A DNA stretch of 64,000 bases from an uncultured Alphaproteobacteria bacterium (GTDB taxonomy: Bacteria; Pseudomonadota; Alphaproteobacteria; Rhodobacterales; Rhodobacteraceae): positions 62,001-126,000 of the forward strand of contig CAKMYZ010000001.1 in assembly GCA_929200255.1 (NCBI GenBank). Reading direction: 5' to 3'. A model generated the notes under the pieces. That model searched no databases, was not told the origin of the DNA, and saw nothing but the letters and a program-made list of their open reading frames with translations. The position numbers and the translations under genes were made by a program. Below are positions 53,221-62,207 of the stretch, one piece after another. The number at the start of each line of letters is the position of its first letter. Within the stretch, counting starts at the first letter, position 1.

Positions 53221-54375
53221 CTACCGAAACATCGGTGGTCGGGCGTCCAGCCATTTGCCTTCTGCTTTGCCAGATTCAGCGACGGCATAAACCGCCGCCA
53301 TCGACCGCAGCCCATCCTCGGCCCGTGGGTATAGGTTTGCGGTCGGGTCCATCGTCCGGCCCTCTTTGCGTGCCGAAATCGCCTCTGCCAGATCGCAGTA
53401 GATATTTGCAAACGCCAGCGGCATCCCCTCGGCATGGCCGATGGTCACGCGGCTGGTGCGGTCCGCCTCGGGGGACAAGTTTGCCTCGCCACGCTCGATC
53501 ACTTGCAGGCGTTCGCCCAGCGGCATGTAGTACAGTTGGTTGGGCTGTTCCTGTGACCAGCGCAGACCGCCTGTTTCGCCAAAAACCTGAATGCCCAGAC
53601 CATGCTGCCGCCCAATCGCGACAGAGCTTGTCCATAGACGCCCAACCGCCCCGCCATCCATGCGAAAGTTCACCATGGCGTCGTCTTCCAGCGCGCGCGC
53701 ATCAATGCAAGACACTGTATCGGCTGATAACTTTGTCACTTCCTGCCCGGTGACAAAACTGGCCATATGCATCGCGTGAATACCGCAGTCGGCGAATTGC
53801 GCGGACACACCTGCCTGTGCGGGATCATAGCGCCAGCGCACGCGGGGGTTATCAGCGTCGGCCGCGTCGGCGTGGTGGCCGTGGGCGAATTCGGCGTTCA
53901 CCAAACGCACTTTGCCGATGTCCCCACGCGCGATCATCGCCCGCATGTGCCTGACCAGTGAATACCCCGAATACCCATAGTTTACCGCGCAGATATTGCC
54001 GGTTTTCTTGGCGATTGCGACGATCTCTTCACCTTCCTCAACCGTCATGGTCATCGGCTTTTCGCACAGCACATGAAACCCGTTTTCAAGAAACGCCTTG
54101 GTGATTTCAAAATGGGTCGAATTTGGCGTCGCGACGGTGACCAGATCGACGCGGTTGTCGCGCCTTTTCTCGCCCTCCAGCATGTCCTGCCAACCGCCAT
54201 AGGCGCGGTCACCAAGGCCAAGGCGCTGGCCATAGTCGATGCCAAGTTCCGGGCGGTGATCCAATGCACCGGCGCTGAATTCGAACAGGCTGTCCAGCCC
54301 CGCGCCTAACCGGTGCGCTGGTCCAATTTGGCTGCCTTCGCCGCCGCCGATCATGCCCCATTTGAGTTTTGTCAT
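53221..54375 (-). CDS. Gfo/Idh/MocA family dehydrogenase (inositol locus)
   Basis: The 384-residue oxidoreductase has the Rossmann GMIGGGEGSQIGPAHRLG, the conserved VLCEKPMT, and the catalytic Lys-His context ADCGIHAMHMASFVTG. The family oxidises or epimerises cyclitols and sugars. It is the last gene of the leftward iol half (mocA-like, iolE-like, this), so it may act on scyllo- or other inositol isomers. The exact substrate is not resolvable by eye. Confidence 0.85.
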   Translation of the reverse strand: MTKLKWGMIGGGEGSQIGPAHRLGAGLDSLFEFSAGALDHRPELGIDYGQRLGLGDRAYGGWQDMLEGEKRRDNRVDLVTVATPNSTHFEITKAFLENGFHVLCEKPMTMTVEEGEEIVAIAKKTGNICAVNYGYSGYSLVRHMRAMIARGDIGKVRLVNAEFAHGHHADAADADNPRVRWRYDPAQAGVSAQFADCGIHAMHMASFVTGQEVTKLSADTVSCIDARALEDDAMVNFRMDGGAVGRLWTSSVAIGRQHGLGIQVFGETGGLRWSQEQPNQLYYMPLGERLQVIERGEANLSPEADRTSRVTIGHAEGMPLAFANIYCDLAEAISARKEGRTMDPTANLYPRAEDGLRSMAAVYAVAESGKAEGKWLDARPPMFR

Positions 54376-54428
54376 GGCATTTGTCTTTCGTTCAAAATGT
54401 CAGGTTTTGCTTGTACAGCCCTACGGCA

Positions 54429-55316
54429 TCAAAAGCCGATGGATTCCAGATATTGGCGATTGCTTTGCGCGTCCTCCAGCGGGGTGCCGGGCAGGGCCGG
54501 ATCGCAGTCTTGTTCGACCGTACACCACCCTGCGAACCCGGCATTAAGCAGTACCTGGCGCACAGCCGGGAAATCCACATCGCCCTGGCCGAGGTTGCAG
54601 AAAATGCCCTGACCGCAGGCTTTGTAAAAATCAGTGCGATTGACGACGACGTCGGCCTTCACCGCAGGGTCAATGTCCTTGAAATGCATATAGCTGATGC
54701 GGTTGATATGCCGCTTCATGAACGCCACCGGATCGTAACCCGCGTAGGAATGGTGCCCGGTGTCAAAGCAGATTTTCAGGATGCTTTCGTCAACCTCGTC
54801 CAAAAGCCGCTCAAGCTCGGGCTCAAAATCAATAAAGCCCGCCGCGTGGGCGTGCATTCCGACGGTCAGCCCGTAGTCTTCGACCCCCATTCTGGCGATG
54901 GCGGCGATCCGGTCGCGAAAGCCCGCCCATTCGGCATTATCCATCTGTTCGGCCTCATCAGCGCGCCCCGCGGTTGGTGCGCGCCGGGGTGAGATGCTGT
55001 CGATCAACACCAGATGCTCTGCCCCGTGTGCGACCAGTGCTTTGCATGTGCGGACGGCAGCATCCATCACCTGATCCCATTTGACCGCATCATGGAAGGG
55101 TTGAAAGACAACGCCACCGATGATGCTCAGATCGTTTTTGGCAAGCTCATCCGATAAGAGGGCGGGGTCTTCGGGCATATAGCCAATTGGTCCCAGCTCA
55201 ATCCCCTTGTATCCGGCCGCAGCGCATTGGCTCAGCACAGATTGCCAAGTGGGATAGGCGGGGTCAGATGCGAATTCAATGCCCCAGGAACAGGGCGCAT
55301 TGCCGATTTTGATCAT
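54429..55316 (-). CDS. iolE: Inosose dehydratase (IolE-like) TIM-barrel protein
   Basis: A 295-residue AP-endonuclease-2-type TIM barrel starts MIKIGNAPCSWGIEFA. It has the metal ligands Glu/His/Asp in GIELGPIGYMP, GMHAHAAGF, CFDTGHHSYAG and the terminal WCTVEQDCDPALPG, close to the VVEAEQDPA pattern of IolE. IolE dehydrates 2-keto-myo-inositol to the dione that iolD hydrolyses. The family also contains IolH/IolI-type isomerases, so the call rests partly on context. Confidence 0.72.
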   Translation of the reverse strand: MIKIGNAPCSWGIEFASDPAYPTWQSVLSQCAAAGYKGIELGPIGYMPEDPALLSDELAKNDLSIIGGVVFQPFHDAVKWDQVMDAAVRTCKALVAHGAEHLVLIDSISPRRAPTAGRADEAEQMDNAEWAGFRDRIAAIARMGVEDYGLTVGMHAHAAGFIDFEPELERLLDEVDESILKICFDTGHHSYAGYDPVAFMKRHINRISYMHFKDIDPAVKADVVVNRTDFYKACGQGIFCNLGQGDVDFPAVRQVLLNAGFAGWCTVEQDCDPALPGTPLEDAQSNRQYLESIGF

Positions 55317-55330
55317 GGTCTTGGTCTTTC

Positions 55331-56428
55331 TTAGTAGTCGGCAACATTGACCCAGGCATTTTTTGTGCTGGAATCAATGGCTGCGGTCACGACGCGGTTC
55401 ACTTCAAGGCCTTCGGAAAATGTCGGCCAGATGTTTGTGTTGGTGGCGATGGCGGTCAGGAAATCCTTCGCCTCGATGATAATTTGATCCTGATAGCCCG
55501 TGCCATGGCCCGGCCCCTGGCAGAACGGCAGGTAATCGGGATGGGCAGGGCCGGTCAGGATCTTGCGAAACCCGCGTTCCGCCTCTGGCCCGTCCATCGT
55601 ATAAAGATGCAGGGCATTCTGATCCTCTTGGTCAAAGCGGATGGACCCCTTTGTGCCATGGATTTCATAGGCATAGCCCATTTTGCGCCCGGTCGCCACA
55701 CGGCTGAAGAACAGATGCCCATGCGCGCCGTTTTCAAAGCGGCACATCATCTGGGCCTGATCATCATTGGTCACATCTTGATCGCCGCGCTTGGCGTGCA
55801 CTGTTTCGACGGATGCGCATAGCGATGTAATCGGCCCGATCAGGGCGCGTGCGCCGTTGATCATATGCGGGGCCAGATCGCCCATGGTGCCATTGGCCAT
55901 GCCTTGCGTGCGCCATGTGCCGGGCAGGGTGCCATCTGCCAGAAAATCCTCGGTATGTTCGCCGCGGAAATAGGTGACGTCGCCGATGCGGCCTTCGGCC
56001 ACCAGCCGGCGCGCGTATTGCGAGGCGGGGGTGCGGATGTAGTTGAAGCCAACCATATTGATGCAACCGCCCGCGGCATCGTTCATTGCGATGGAATCGG
56101 CCAGCGTTGCCCCCAGCGGCTTTTCACAAAATACCGGTTTGCCCAATGCAAAGGCCGCCAGAGCGATGTCACGGTGCGTGTTTTGGGGGGCTGCGATGAT
56201 GATCGCCTCGACGCCTGCGTCATTGACCAGTTCACGCCAATCCGCCGTGCTGCGCGCAAAACCAAATGCCTTTTGATACGCGGTGGCAGAGGCGTCAGAT
56301 GATGCGCAAACCATTTCCAGACGCGGTCGCAGCGCGGTATCGAACAGCGTTGCAACGGACCCGTAGGCGGCCGCATGTGCCTTGCCCATGTAGCCGCCGC
56401 CGATGATCCCGATCCCAATCTCTGTCAT
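55331..56428 (-). CDS. Gfo/Idh/MocA family dehydrogenase, first gene of leftward iol half
   Basis: The start is the ATG at 56428, with AAGGAG 9 bases upstream, giving 365 residues. The NAD motif is GIIGGGYMGKAHAAAYG, then VFCEKPLGATL, and the catalytic TMGDLAPHMINGA. It is followed by the iolE-like gene 15 bases on. It resembles scyllo-inositol or inositol 2-dehydrogenase-like enzymes, and the substrate is uncertain. It is divergent from iolD across the LacI-type site. Confidence 0.83.
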   Translation of the reverse strand: MTEIGIGIIGGGYMGKAHAAAYGSVATLFDTALRPRLEMVCASSDASATAYQKAFGFARSTADWRELVNDAGVEAIIIAAPQNTHRDIALAAFALGKPVFCEKPLGATLADSIAMNDAAGGCINMVGFNYIRTPASQYARRLVAEGRIGDVTYFRGEHTEDFLADGTLPGTWRTQGMANGTMGDLAPHMINGARALIGPITSLCASVETVHAKRGDQDVTNDDQAQMMCRFENGAHGHLFFSRVATGRKMGYAYEIHGTKGSIRFDQEDQNALHLYTMDGPEAERGFRKILTGPAHPDYLPFCQGPGHGTGYQDQIIIEAKDFLTAIATNTNIWPTFSEGLEVNRVVTAAIDSSTKNAWVNVADY

Positions 56429-56448
56429 TGCGCGATGCTCCTTCAAAA

Positions 56449-56469
56449 ACCGGTTGCAACCGGTTGCAA
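56449..56469. promoter_or_regulatory. LacI-type double palindrome in the iol control region
   Basis: Two overlapping 16-bp perfect palindromes, ACCGGTTGCAACCGGT (56449-56464) and TTGCAACCGGTTGCAA (56454-56469), have the GCAACCGGTTGC centre typical of LacI-family operators. They lie between divergent iol halves. A possible iolD promoter (TTGCAA at 56454, TATCGT at 56476) overlaps them. The LacI gene is not in the window. Confidence 0.75.
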
Positions 56470-56552
56470 TTTTGGTATCGTTCTTTTAGGTCCAAGGTCA
56501 ACATCCAATCGTGACCAAAGCACAATCCATGTGCGTGAAGGGAAGGATATAC

Positions 56553-58424
56553 ATGGCACAAGCCCAGCAAACCGTGACGCTGACAACGGCGCAGGCCATT
56601 ATCCGTTATCTGGCAAACCAGTGGATCGTGGTGAATGGGCAGGAACACCGTCTGTGCGGTGGTGGGTTTGGTATTTTTGGACATGGCAATGTAACCTGCC
56701 TGGGCGAGGCACTGTATGACCACCGCGCAGAGCTACCGCTTTATCGCGGGCAGAACGAACAGGGGATGGGCTTTGCCGCTGCGGCCTATGGCAAGGCATG
56801 GTTGCGTCGTCGGTTTATGTTCTGCACCGCCTCGGCGGGGCCGGGCACTGCGAACCTGTTGACTGCTGCGGCCTTGGCGCATGCCAACCGCCTGCCGATG
56901 CTGATGCTCTGTGGTGACGCCTTTCTGACGCGCCTGCCGGACCCAGTGTTGCAGCAGTTGGAACACTACGGCAACCCGACTTTTGGCGTAAATGACGCCT
57001 TCAAGGCCGTCAGCCGCTATTGGGACCGGATCACCCACCCGGCCCAGGTTATTCAGTCGCTGCCTGCGGCTTTGGCCACGATGCTGGACCCCGCCGATTG
57101 CGGGCCGACCTTTGTTGGCCTGCCGCAGGATGTGCAGGGCTGGACTTATGATTATCCGGTCAGTTTCTTTGAAAAGCGCGTGCATCGTATTCGCCGCCAG
57201 GCGCCGGATACGGTTGAAGTGGCGCAGGCTGTGGCGTTGCTGAAAGAGGCCAAGCGCCCCATGATTATTGCGGGTGGGGGCGTGCAATATTCCGGGGCGG
57301 TGGCAGAGCTGACCGCCTTTGCCGAGGGCACCGGCATCCCGGTGGTCGAAACCATCGCGGGTCGCGCCAATATGGTGCATGATCATCCACTGAACATCGG
57401 GCCGATTGGTGTGACCGGATCGGATTCGGCAAATAACATCGCAGAAGACGCTGATGTAATCCTCGCCGTTGGGACGCGGTTGCAGGATTTCACAACCGGG
57501 TCATGGACGGCCTTTGCACATGATGCAAAAATCATCGGCCTCAATGCCGCGCGCCATGATGCAGCCAAACACATGTCTGCAACCGTTGTGGGTGACGCGA
57601 TGCTGGGGCTTGAGGCGTTGGCCGCAGGCATGGCCGGACATAAAGTGCCCGAAGGCTGGACGGTCAAAGCACAGGCCGAACGCGCGAAATGGAATGACTA
57701 CGTGGCCGAAAACACGCGTGTGGGCAACGGTCCGGCATCCTATGCGCAGGCCATTGGCGAGGTGAACCGCCTTTGTGATACCGGCGACCGCATTGTTGCG
57801 GCGGCAGGTGGCCTGCCCGCCGAGGTCACGGCCAATTGGAAAACTCTCGATATTGGCACGGTCGATGTCGAGTTTGGCTTTTCCTGCATGGGCTATGAGA
57901 TCGCGGGCGGCTGGGGCGCGCGGATTGCCCAAGCCCAGATCGCGCCAGAGCGTGATACCATCGTCTTTACCGGGGATGGGTCATATCTTTTGATGAACTC
58001 TGATATCTATTCCTCTGTTCTGTCGGATAAAAAGCTGATTGTTCTGGTGTTGGACAACGGCGGTTTCGCCGTCATCAACAAGCTGCAAAACAACACTGGG
58101 AACGAAAGTTTCAACAATCTGATCGCGGATACGCCGACCGCGACTACTCAGGTCGGCGTTGACTTTGAGGCCCATGCGCGGGCCATGGGTGCCGAGGCGG
58201 AAACCGTCAGTTCCCCGGCAGAGTTGGAGGCTGCGTTCAAGCGGGCAAAGGCCGCCGCGCGCACCTATGTCATCTGCATGAAGGTTGACCCCTATGATGG
58301 CTGGACCACGCAAGGCCACGCATGGTGGGAGGTCGGCACGCCGCATATCACCAGTTCCGACAAGGTGCGTGACGCCCATATTGAATGGGAATCCGCGCGC
58401 CATAAACAGCGGAAAGGTGTCTGA
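56553..58424 (+). CDS. iolD: 3D-(3,5/4)-trihydroxycyclohexane-1,2-dione acylhydrolase
   Basis: A 623-residue ThDP enzyme, starting at the ATG at 56553 (GGAAGG 6 bases upstream) rather than 56511. It has the Glu of the ThDP N-domain in YRGQNEQGMGFAAAAYG, a central FAD-like domain (MIIAGGGVQYSGAV), and the C-terminal ThDP motif FTGDGSYLLMNSDIYSSV with NNGGF-like LVLDNGGFAVINKL. IolD opens the dione ring to 5-deoxyglucuronate. iolC follows immediately. Confidence 0.95.
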   Translation: MAQAQQTVTLTTAQAIIRYLANQWIVVNGQEHRLCGGGFGIFGHGNVTCLGEALYDHRAELPLYRGQNEQGMGFAAAAYGKAWLRRRFMFCTASAGPGTANLLTAAALAHANRLPMLMLCGDAFLTRLPDPVLQQLEHYGNPTFGVNDAFKAVSRYWDRITHPAQVIQSLPAALATMLDPADCGPTFVGLPQDVQGWTYDYPVSFFEKRVHRIRRQAPDTVEVAQAVALLKEAKRPMIIAGGGVQYSGAVAELTAFAEGTGIPVVETIAGRANMVHDHPLNIGPIGVTGSDSANNIAEDADVILAVGTRLQDFTTGSWTAFAHDAKIIGLNAARHDAAKHMSATVVGDAMLGLEALAAGMAGHKVPEGWTVKAQAERAKWNDYVAENTRVGNGPASYAQAIGEVNRLCDTGDRIVAAAGGLPAEVTANWKTLDIGTVDVEFGFSCMGYEIAGGWGARIAQAQIAPERDTIVFTGDGSYLLMNSDIYSSVLSDKKLIVLVLDNGGFAVINKLQNNTGNESFNNLIADTPTATTQVGVDFEAHARAMGAEAETVSSPAELEAAFKRAKAAARTYVICMKVDPYDGWTTQGHAWWEVGTPHITSSDKVRDAHIEWESARHKQRKGV

Positions 58425-59405
58425 ATGTCCGGCCTGATCGAAGGCATTCGTCAAAACAATTTCGTCATCGTCGGGCGGGCCGGTATTGATTTCTTTACCG
58501 ACGCCGGTGTCGCGGTTGAGGATGCCGAAACGGTCAGCGTTGGCCTTGGCGGGTCATCGGCCAATATCGCAGCGGGTATTTGCAAGCTGGGCGGGCAGGC
58601 GTCGCTGGTCACGCGCGTGTCGGATGACAGCGTGGGCAGTTACTGCATCGGCCAGTTGAAACGCTACGGTGTGGGCACGGAATACGTGACGCCGGTAGGG
58701 GGTGAATATCGCAACTCCCTGGCGTTTTACGAAAGCCGGGTGGCGGGGCATCGCAATGTCATCTATCGCAATGGTGCCGCGGATTTTCAGATGGACGCGG
58801 ATGATGTCGCAACTGTTGACTATGGCAGGTTTGGTGCCCTGATCACTGCAGGCACAGTGTTCGCGGCAGAGCCTTCGCGATCCGCGACCTTTGACGCATT
58901 TGACCGCGCGAGGGCTGCCGGTTTGCCAATCATCTTTGACGTGGATTATCGCCCCTATTCATGGCCCTCTGCGCAGGTGGCCGAAGATGTGCTTAGCCGG
59001 GCTGCGGCCCAGTCTGACATGATTGTGGGCAACGATGAAGAGTTTGGATTTATGGCGGGTGGAATTGAAAAGGGTCTTGCCAAGGCCCGCGCGCTGGCCG
59101 CAGGCACTGCCACGATTGTCGTCTATAAAATGGGCGAGAAAGGTGCTGTGACCTTTACCGGTGATGGGGAAATTCGCACCGGTATCTGGCCGGTTGAGGC
59201 GCTCAAGCCCACAGGCGCCGGAGACAGCTTTATGGCTGGTATGGTCACAGGAATGGCGGAGGGGCAGGATTTGCGCACGGCGATCCTGCGCGGGTCTGCC
59301 TGTGCGTCGGTCACCGTATCCCGCCCCGGCTGCGCGCCTGCGATGGCTGACGTGCCGACATTGACGAAATTCATGGCTGATCACCCCGGCCCGACTGACG
59401 CTTAA
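58425..59405 (+). CDS. iolC: 5-dehydro-2-deoxygluconokinase
   Basis: A 326-residue PfkB kinase begins directly after the iolD stop. It has VGLGGSSANIAAGICKLGG and the catalytic LKPTGAGDSFMAGM with the Asp base. IolC phosphorylates 2-deoxy-5-keto-gluconate. Many Proteobacteria have a longer IolC fused to DUF2090, but that domain is absent here, and a separate aldolase (iolJ-like) is encoded instead. Confidence 0.93.
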   Translation: MSGLIEGIRQNNFVIVGRAGIDFFTDAGVAVEDAETVSVGLGGSSANIAAGICKLGGQASLVTRVSDDSVGSYCIGQLKRYGVGTEYVTPVGGEYRNSLAFYESRVAGHRNVIYRNGAADFQMDADDVATVDYGRFGALITAGTVFAAEPSRSATFDAFDRARAAGLPIIFDVDYRPYSWPSAQVAEDVLSRAAAQSDMIVGNDEEFGFMAGGIEKGLAKARALAAGTATIVVYKMGEKGAVTFTGDGEIRTGIWPVEALKPTGAGDSFMAGMVTGMAEGQDLRTAILRGSACASVTVSRPGCAPAMADVPTLTKFMADHPGPTDA

Positions 59406-59416
59406 AGGAAAATCAC

Positions 59417-60259
59417 ATGCACATCGCTCCCTATGATAACCAGAATAAACCGATTGTGGATGTGGATGATCCGACCGTCCCGCTGAACTATTTCAACATC
59501 GTCAAGCTGACCAAGGGGCGGGCGTTTGAATATGCCGTGCCGGGGTATGAGACCTGCATCGTGCCGGCCACCGGGACCGTTGATATCAACATCGAAGGGT
59601 TTAAGGCTGATCGGATCGGTGAGCGGGGCGAAGATGTCTGGGACGGTGAACCCGAAGGTGTTTACGTGCCCGTGGGTGCCAAGGCCGAAATGGTTTGCGT
59701 GTCCGACACTGCCGAGGTGTTTGTCTGCGGTGCCCGCTATGACAAGGTGCTGGATGCTTTTGCTGTGCGCGCGGATGAATTGGATCTGGTGCAATACGGG
59801 TCCGACGACACCAAGACCCACCGCAAGATCAAACATATCCTTGGCACGAAATACCACGACAAGGTGGGCCGCCTGCTGGTGTCGGAACTGTTTACCGTGG
59901 GTGAGGGGGGATGGTCCGGTTTCCCATCCCACAAGCACGACACGGACCGTCTGCCCGATGAGACGCGCCATGATGAGACCTATAACTTCCGTTTCAAACC
60001 CAACCACGGGTCAGGCGTGCAGATGCTGCAGCGCGAAGATGGCAAGGCGGGTGATGCCTATCATATTGTGGATGGGTCAACGATTTGCCTTGATAGTGGT
60101 TATCACCCCTGCGCCGTACTGCCGGGCTATCAGATGTATTATTTCACCATTCTGGGCGGGCTGTCGCAGCGCAGCCTGGTGCAGTATTTCCAGCCATCCC
60201 ATGCCTATCAGGTTGAAACGATCCCGGGCATCAAAGACATGATCGCCAAGTTCAAATGA
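59417..60259 (+). CDS. iolB: 5-deoxy-glucuronate isomerase
   Basis: The 280-residue cupin has the metal-binding GFPSHKHDTDRLPDETRHDE (within the conserved Hx-H...E set) and GYHPCAVLPGYQMYYF. IolB isomerises 5-deoxyglucuronate to 2-deoxy-5-keto-gluconate, the substrate of iolC. It starts 11 bases after iolC and overlaps the next start by 4 bases. Confidence 0.93.
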   Translation: MHIAPYDNQNKPIVDVDDPTVPLNYFNIVKLTKGRAFEYAVPGYETCIVPATGTVDINIEGFKADRIGERGEDVWDGEPEGVYVPVGAKAEMVCVSDTAEVFVCGARYDKVLDAFAVRADELDLVQYGSDDTKTHRKIKHILGTKYHDKVGRLLVSELFTVGEGGWSGFPSHKHDTDRLPDETRHDETYNFRFKPNHGSGVQMLQREDGKAGDAYHIVDGSTICLDSGYHPCAVLPGYQMYYFTILGGLSQRSLVQYFQPSHAYQVETIPGIKDMIAKFK

Positions 60260-61083
60260 CCCTTGCGACGCTGAAAGAGGTGCTGCAACCGGCGTTGCAG
60301 CAGGGGTATGCCGTGGGTGGGTTGGTCTGCCTTGGATGGGAAGACATGCGCGCCTATGTGGCCGCGGCCGAGGCCGAGAAGTGCCCGGTGATCCTGCAGG
60401 CGGGGCCGGGGTGCCGGGCGCATACGCCTTTACCGGTGCTGGGCAAGATGTTCCGGCATTTGGCAGAACAGGCATCTGTGCCGGTCGTGGCGCATCTTGA
60501 CCATGGTTATACCTATGATGAATGTTCCGAAGCGTTGGATGCGGGTTTTACATCCTTGATGTTTGACGGGTCACGCAAGCCATTGGCGGATAACATCAAA
60601 GAAACACTGCAAATAGCTGAAATGGCGCATAACTCCGGGATTTCCTGTGAGGGTGAGATTGGTTTTGTTGGCTATTCCGGTGGCGAGGCCTCTGCCGGGA
60701 CCGACCCTGCCGAGGCAGCACGGTTCGCGACCGAAACCGGTGTGGATGCTATGGCAATCTCGGTCGGGAATGTCCATTTGCAGCAGGACAAAGAGGGCGG
60801 CCTGGATGAACCACGGATTGCGGCCATTCAGGCGGCAACGGGTGTGCCGCTGGTTATTCACGGTGGGTCAGGTGTGCCGGTGGATCAACGCCACCGATTG
60901 GCGACAACAACCAATATTTGTAAATTCAACATCGGCACAGAGCTACGGATGGCCTTTGGCAATGCGATGCGCGAGGCGGTCAATCGCGATGCAGAGCGGT
61001 TTGACCGGGTGGGCATTCTGAAGGAAACCCATGATCCGGTGATGGCAGCAGCGCGCACCGTATTGCGCAATCTGAAAGGTTAG
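60256..61083 (+). CDS. iolJ: Class II aldolase, IolJ-like (DKGP aldolase)
   Basis: A 275-residue class II fructose-bisphosphate-type aldolase with the zinc ligand motif VAHLDHGYTYDE, EGEIGFVG and the phosphate loop IHGGSGVPVDQ. In Bacillus IolJ splits 6-phospho-5-keto-2-deoxygluconate into DHAP and malonic semialdehyde. Its position inside the iol operon and the lack of DUF2090 in IolC support that role here. Confidence 0.85.
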   Translation: MTLATLKEVLQPALQQGYAVGGLVCLGWEDMRAYVAAAEAEKCPVILQAGPGCRAHTPLPVLGKMFRHLAEQASVPVVAHLDHGYTYDECSEALDAGFTSLMFDGSRKPLADNIKETLQIAEMAHNSGISCEGEIGFVGYSGGEASAGTDPAEAARFATETGVDAMAISVGNVHLQQDKEGGLDEPRIAAIQAATGVPLVIHGGSGVPVDQRHRLATTTNICKFNIGTELRMAFGNAMREAVNRDAERFDRVGILKETHDPVMAAARTVLRNLKG

Positions 61084-61087
61084 GGCG

Positions 61088-62080
61088 ATGATCAATATCG
61101 GAATTTTGGGCTGTGGCCGTATTGGGCAGGTGCATGGGGCAACTTTGCGCGGCATGACCAATGCGCGCGCAGCGGCAGTAGCTGATGCCATGCCAGCGGC
61201 GGCACAGGCGCTTGCCGCCTCCACCGGTGCCAAGGTCATGGGGGTGGATGCCATGATCCACGATCCGGGCATTGACGCGGTGATTATCGGCACACCGACA
61301 ACAACGCATTATGATCTGATCCACGCAGCGGCGGGCGCAGGCAAAGCGATCTTCTGCGAAAAACCCATTGATCTGTCCGTGGAGCGTATTCACGATTGTC
61401 TGACCGTGGTGGAAAGGGCAAATGTGCCCTTCATGACGGCGTTCAACCGTCGTTTTGATCCGAATTTTGCGCATCTTCAGCAACAAGTTGTGGATCAGAT
61501 GATCGGCAACGTCGAACTGGTCACGATCCTGTCGCGCGACCCCGCGCCGCCGCCGATTGGCTATATCAAGACCTCCGGCGGCATCTTTCGCGATATGATG
61601 ATCCATGATCTGGATATGGCGCGGTTCTTGCTGGGGGAAGAGCCTGTGGAACTGTCTGCTGCTGCGTCCTGTCTTGTTGATCCTGCGATCGGGCAGGAGG
61701 GCGATTTTGACACGGCTGTGGTCACGCTGAAGACTGCGGGCGGCAAGATTTGCCAGATTTCCAATTCGCGCCGTGCGACCTATGGCTATGATCAGCGCAT
61801 CGAGGTGCATGGCAGCACGGGTATGCTGCGCGCTGACAATATGCTGGAAAACACTGTTGAGATGTCCAATGCCTCGGGCATGCGCAAATCCCCGACGCAG
61901 CCGTTTTTTCTAGAGCGCTATGCGGCGGCCTACCGTGCAGAGATGGCGCATTTCGTCGCCGCATTGGAAAGTGGTACAGCAGTGACACCCACAGGGCAGG
62001 ACGGGTTGAAAGCACAGATGCTGGCAGATGCCGCCGATCAGGCGGCGCGCGGTGGCCAGATGAAGGTGGTTGATCTTTAA
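61088..62080 (+). CDS. iolG: myo-Inositol 2-dehydrogenase
   Basis: The 330-residue NAD enzyme has GILGCGRIGQVHGATL, AIFCEKPIDLS, and the IolG hallmark FNRRFDPNFAHLQ with catalytic SGGIFRDMMIHDLDMARFLLGE (key Lys, Asp, His in the family pattern). It begins the pathway by oxidising myo-inositol to 2-keto-myo-inositol. It is the last gene of the rightward operon. Confidence 0.93.
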   Translation: MINIGILGCGRIGQVHGATLRGMTNARAAAVADAMPAAAQALAASTGAKVMGVDAMIHDPGIDAVIIGTPTTTHYDLIHAAAGAGKAIFCEKPIDLSVERIHDCLTVVERANVPFMTAFNRRFDPNFAHLQQQVVDQMIGNVELVTILSRDPAPPPIGYIKTSGGIFRDMMIHDLDMARFLLGEEPVELSAAASCLVDPAIGQEGDFDTAVVTLKTAGGKICQISNSRRATYGYDQRIEVHGSTGMLRADNMLENTVEMSNASGMRKSPTQPFFLERYAAAYRAEMAHFVAALESGTAVTPTGQDGLKAQMLADAADQAARGGQMKVVDL

Positions 62081-62207
62081 CTCTGCCTGATCGCGGAAAG
62101 TTGATTGCGCGCGGCAAGTTGGCGTGATTGCGGGCAGGATGTTGCCTTGACCTTGGGTCATTTAAAGTCAGTCTGTCTTGTAGGAACTGGTTCTGGAGGG
62201 AATGATC

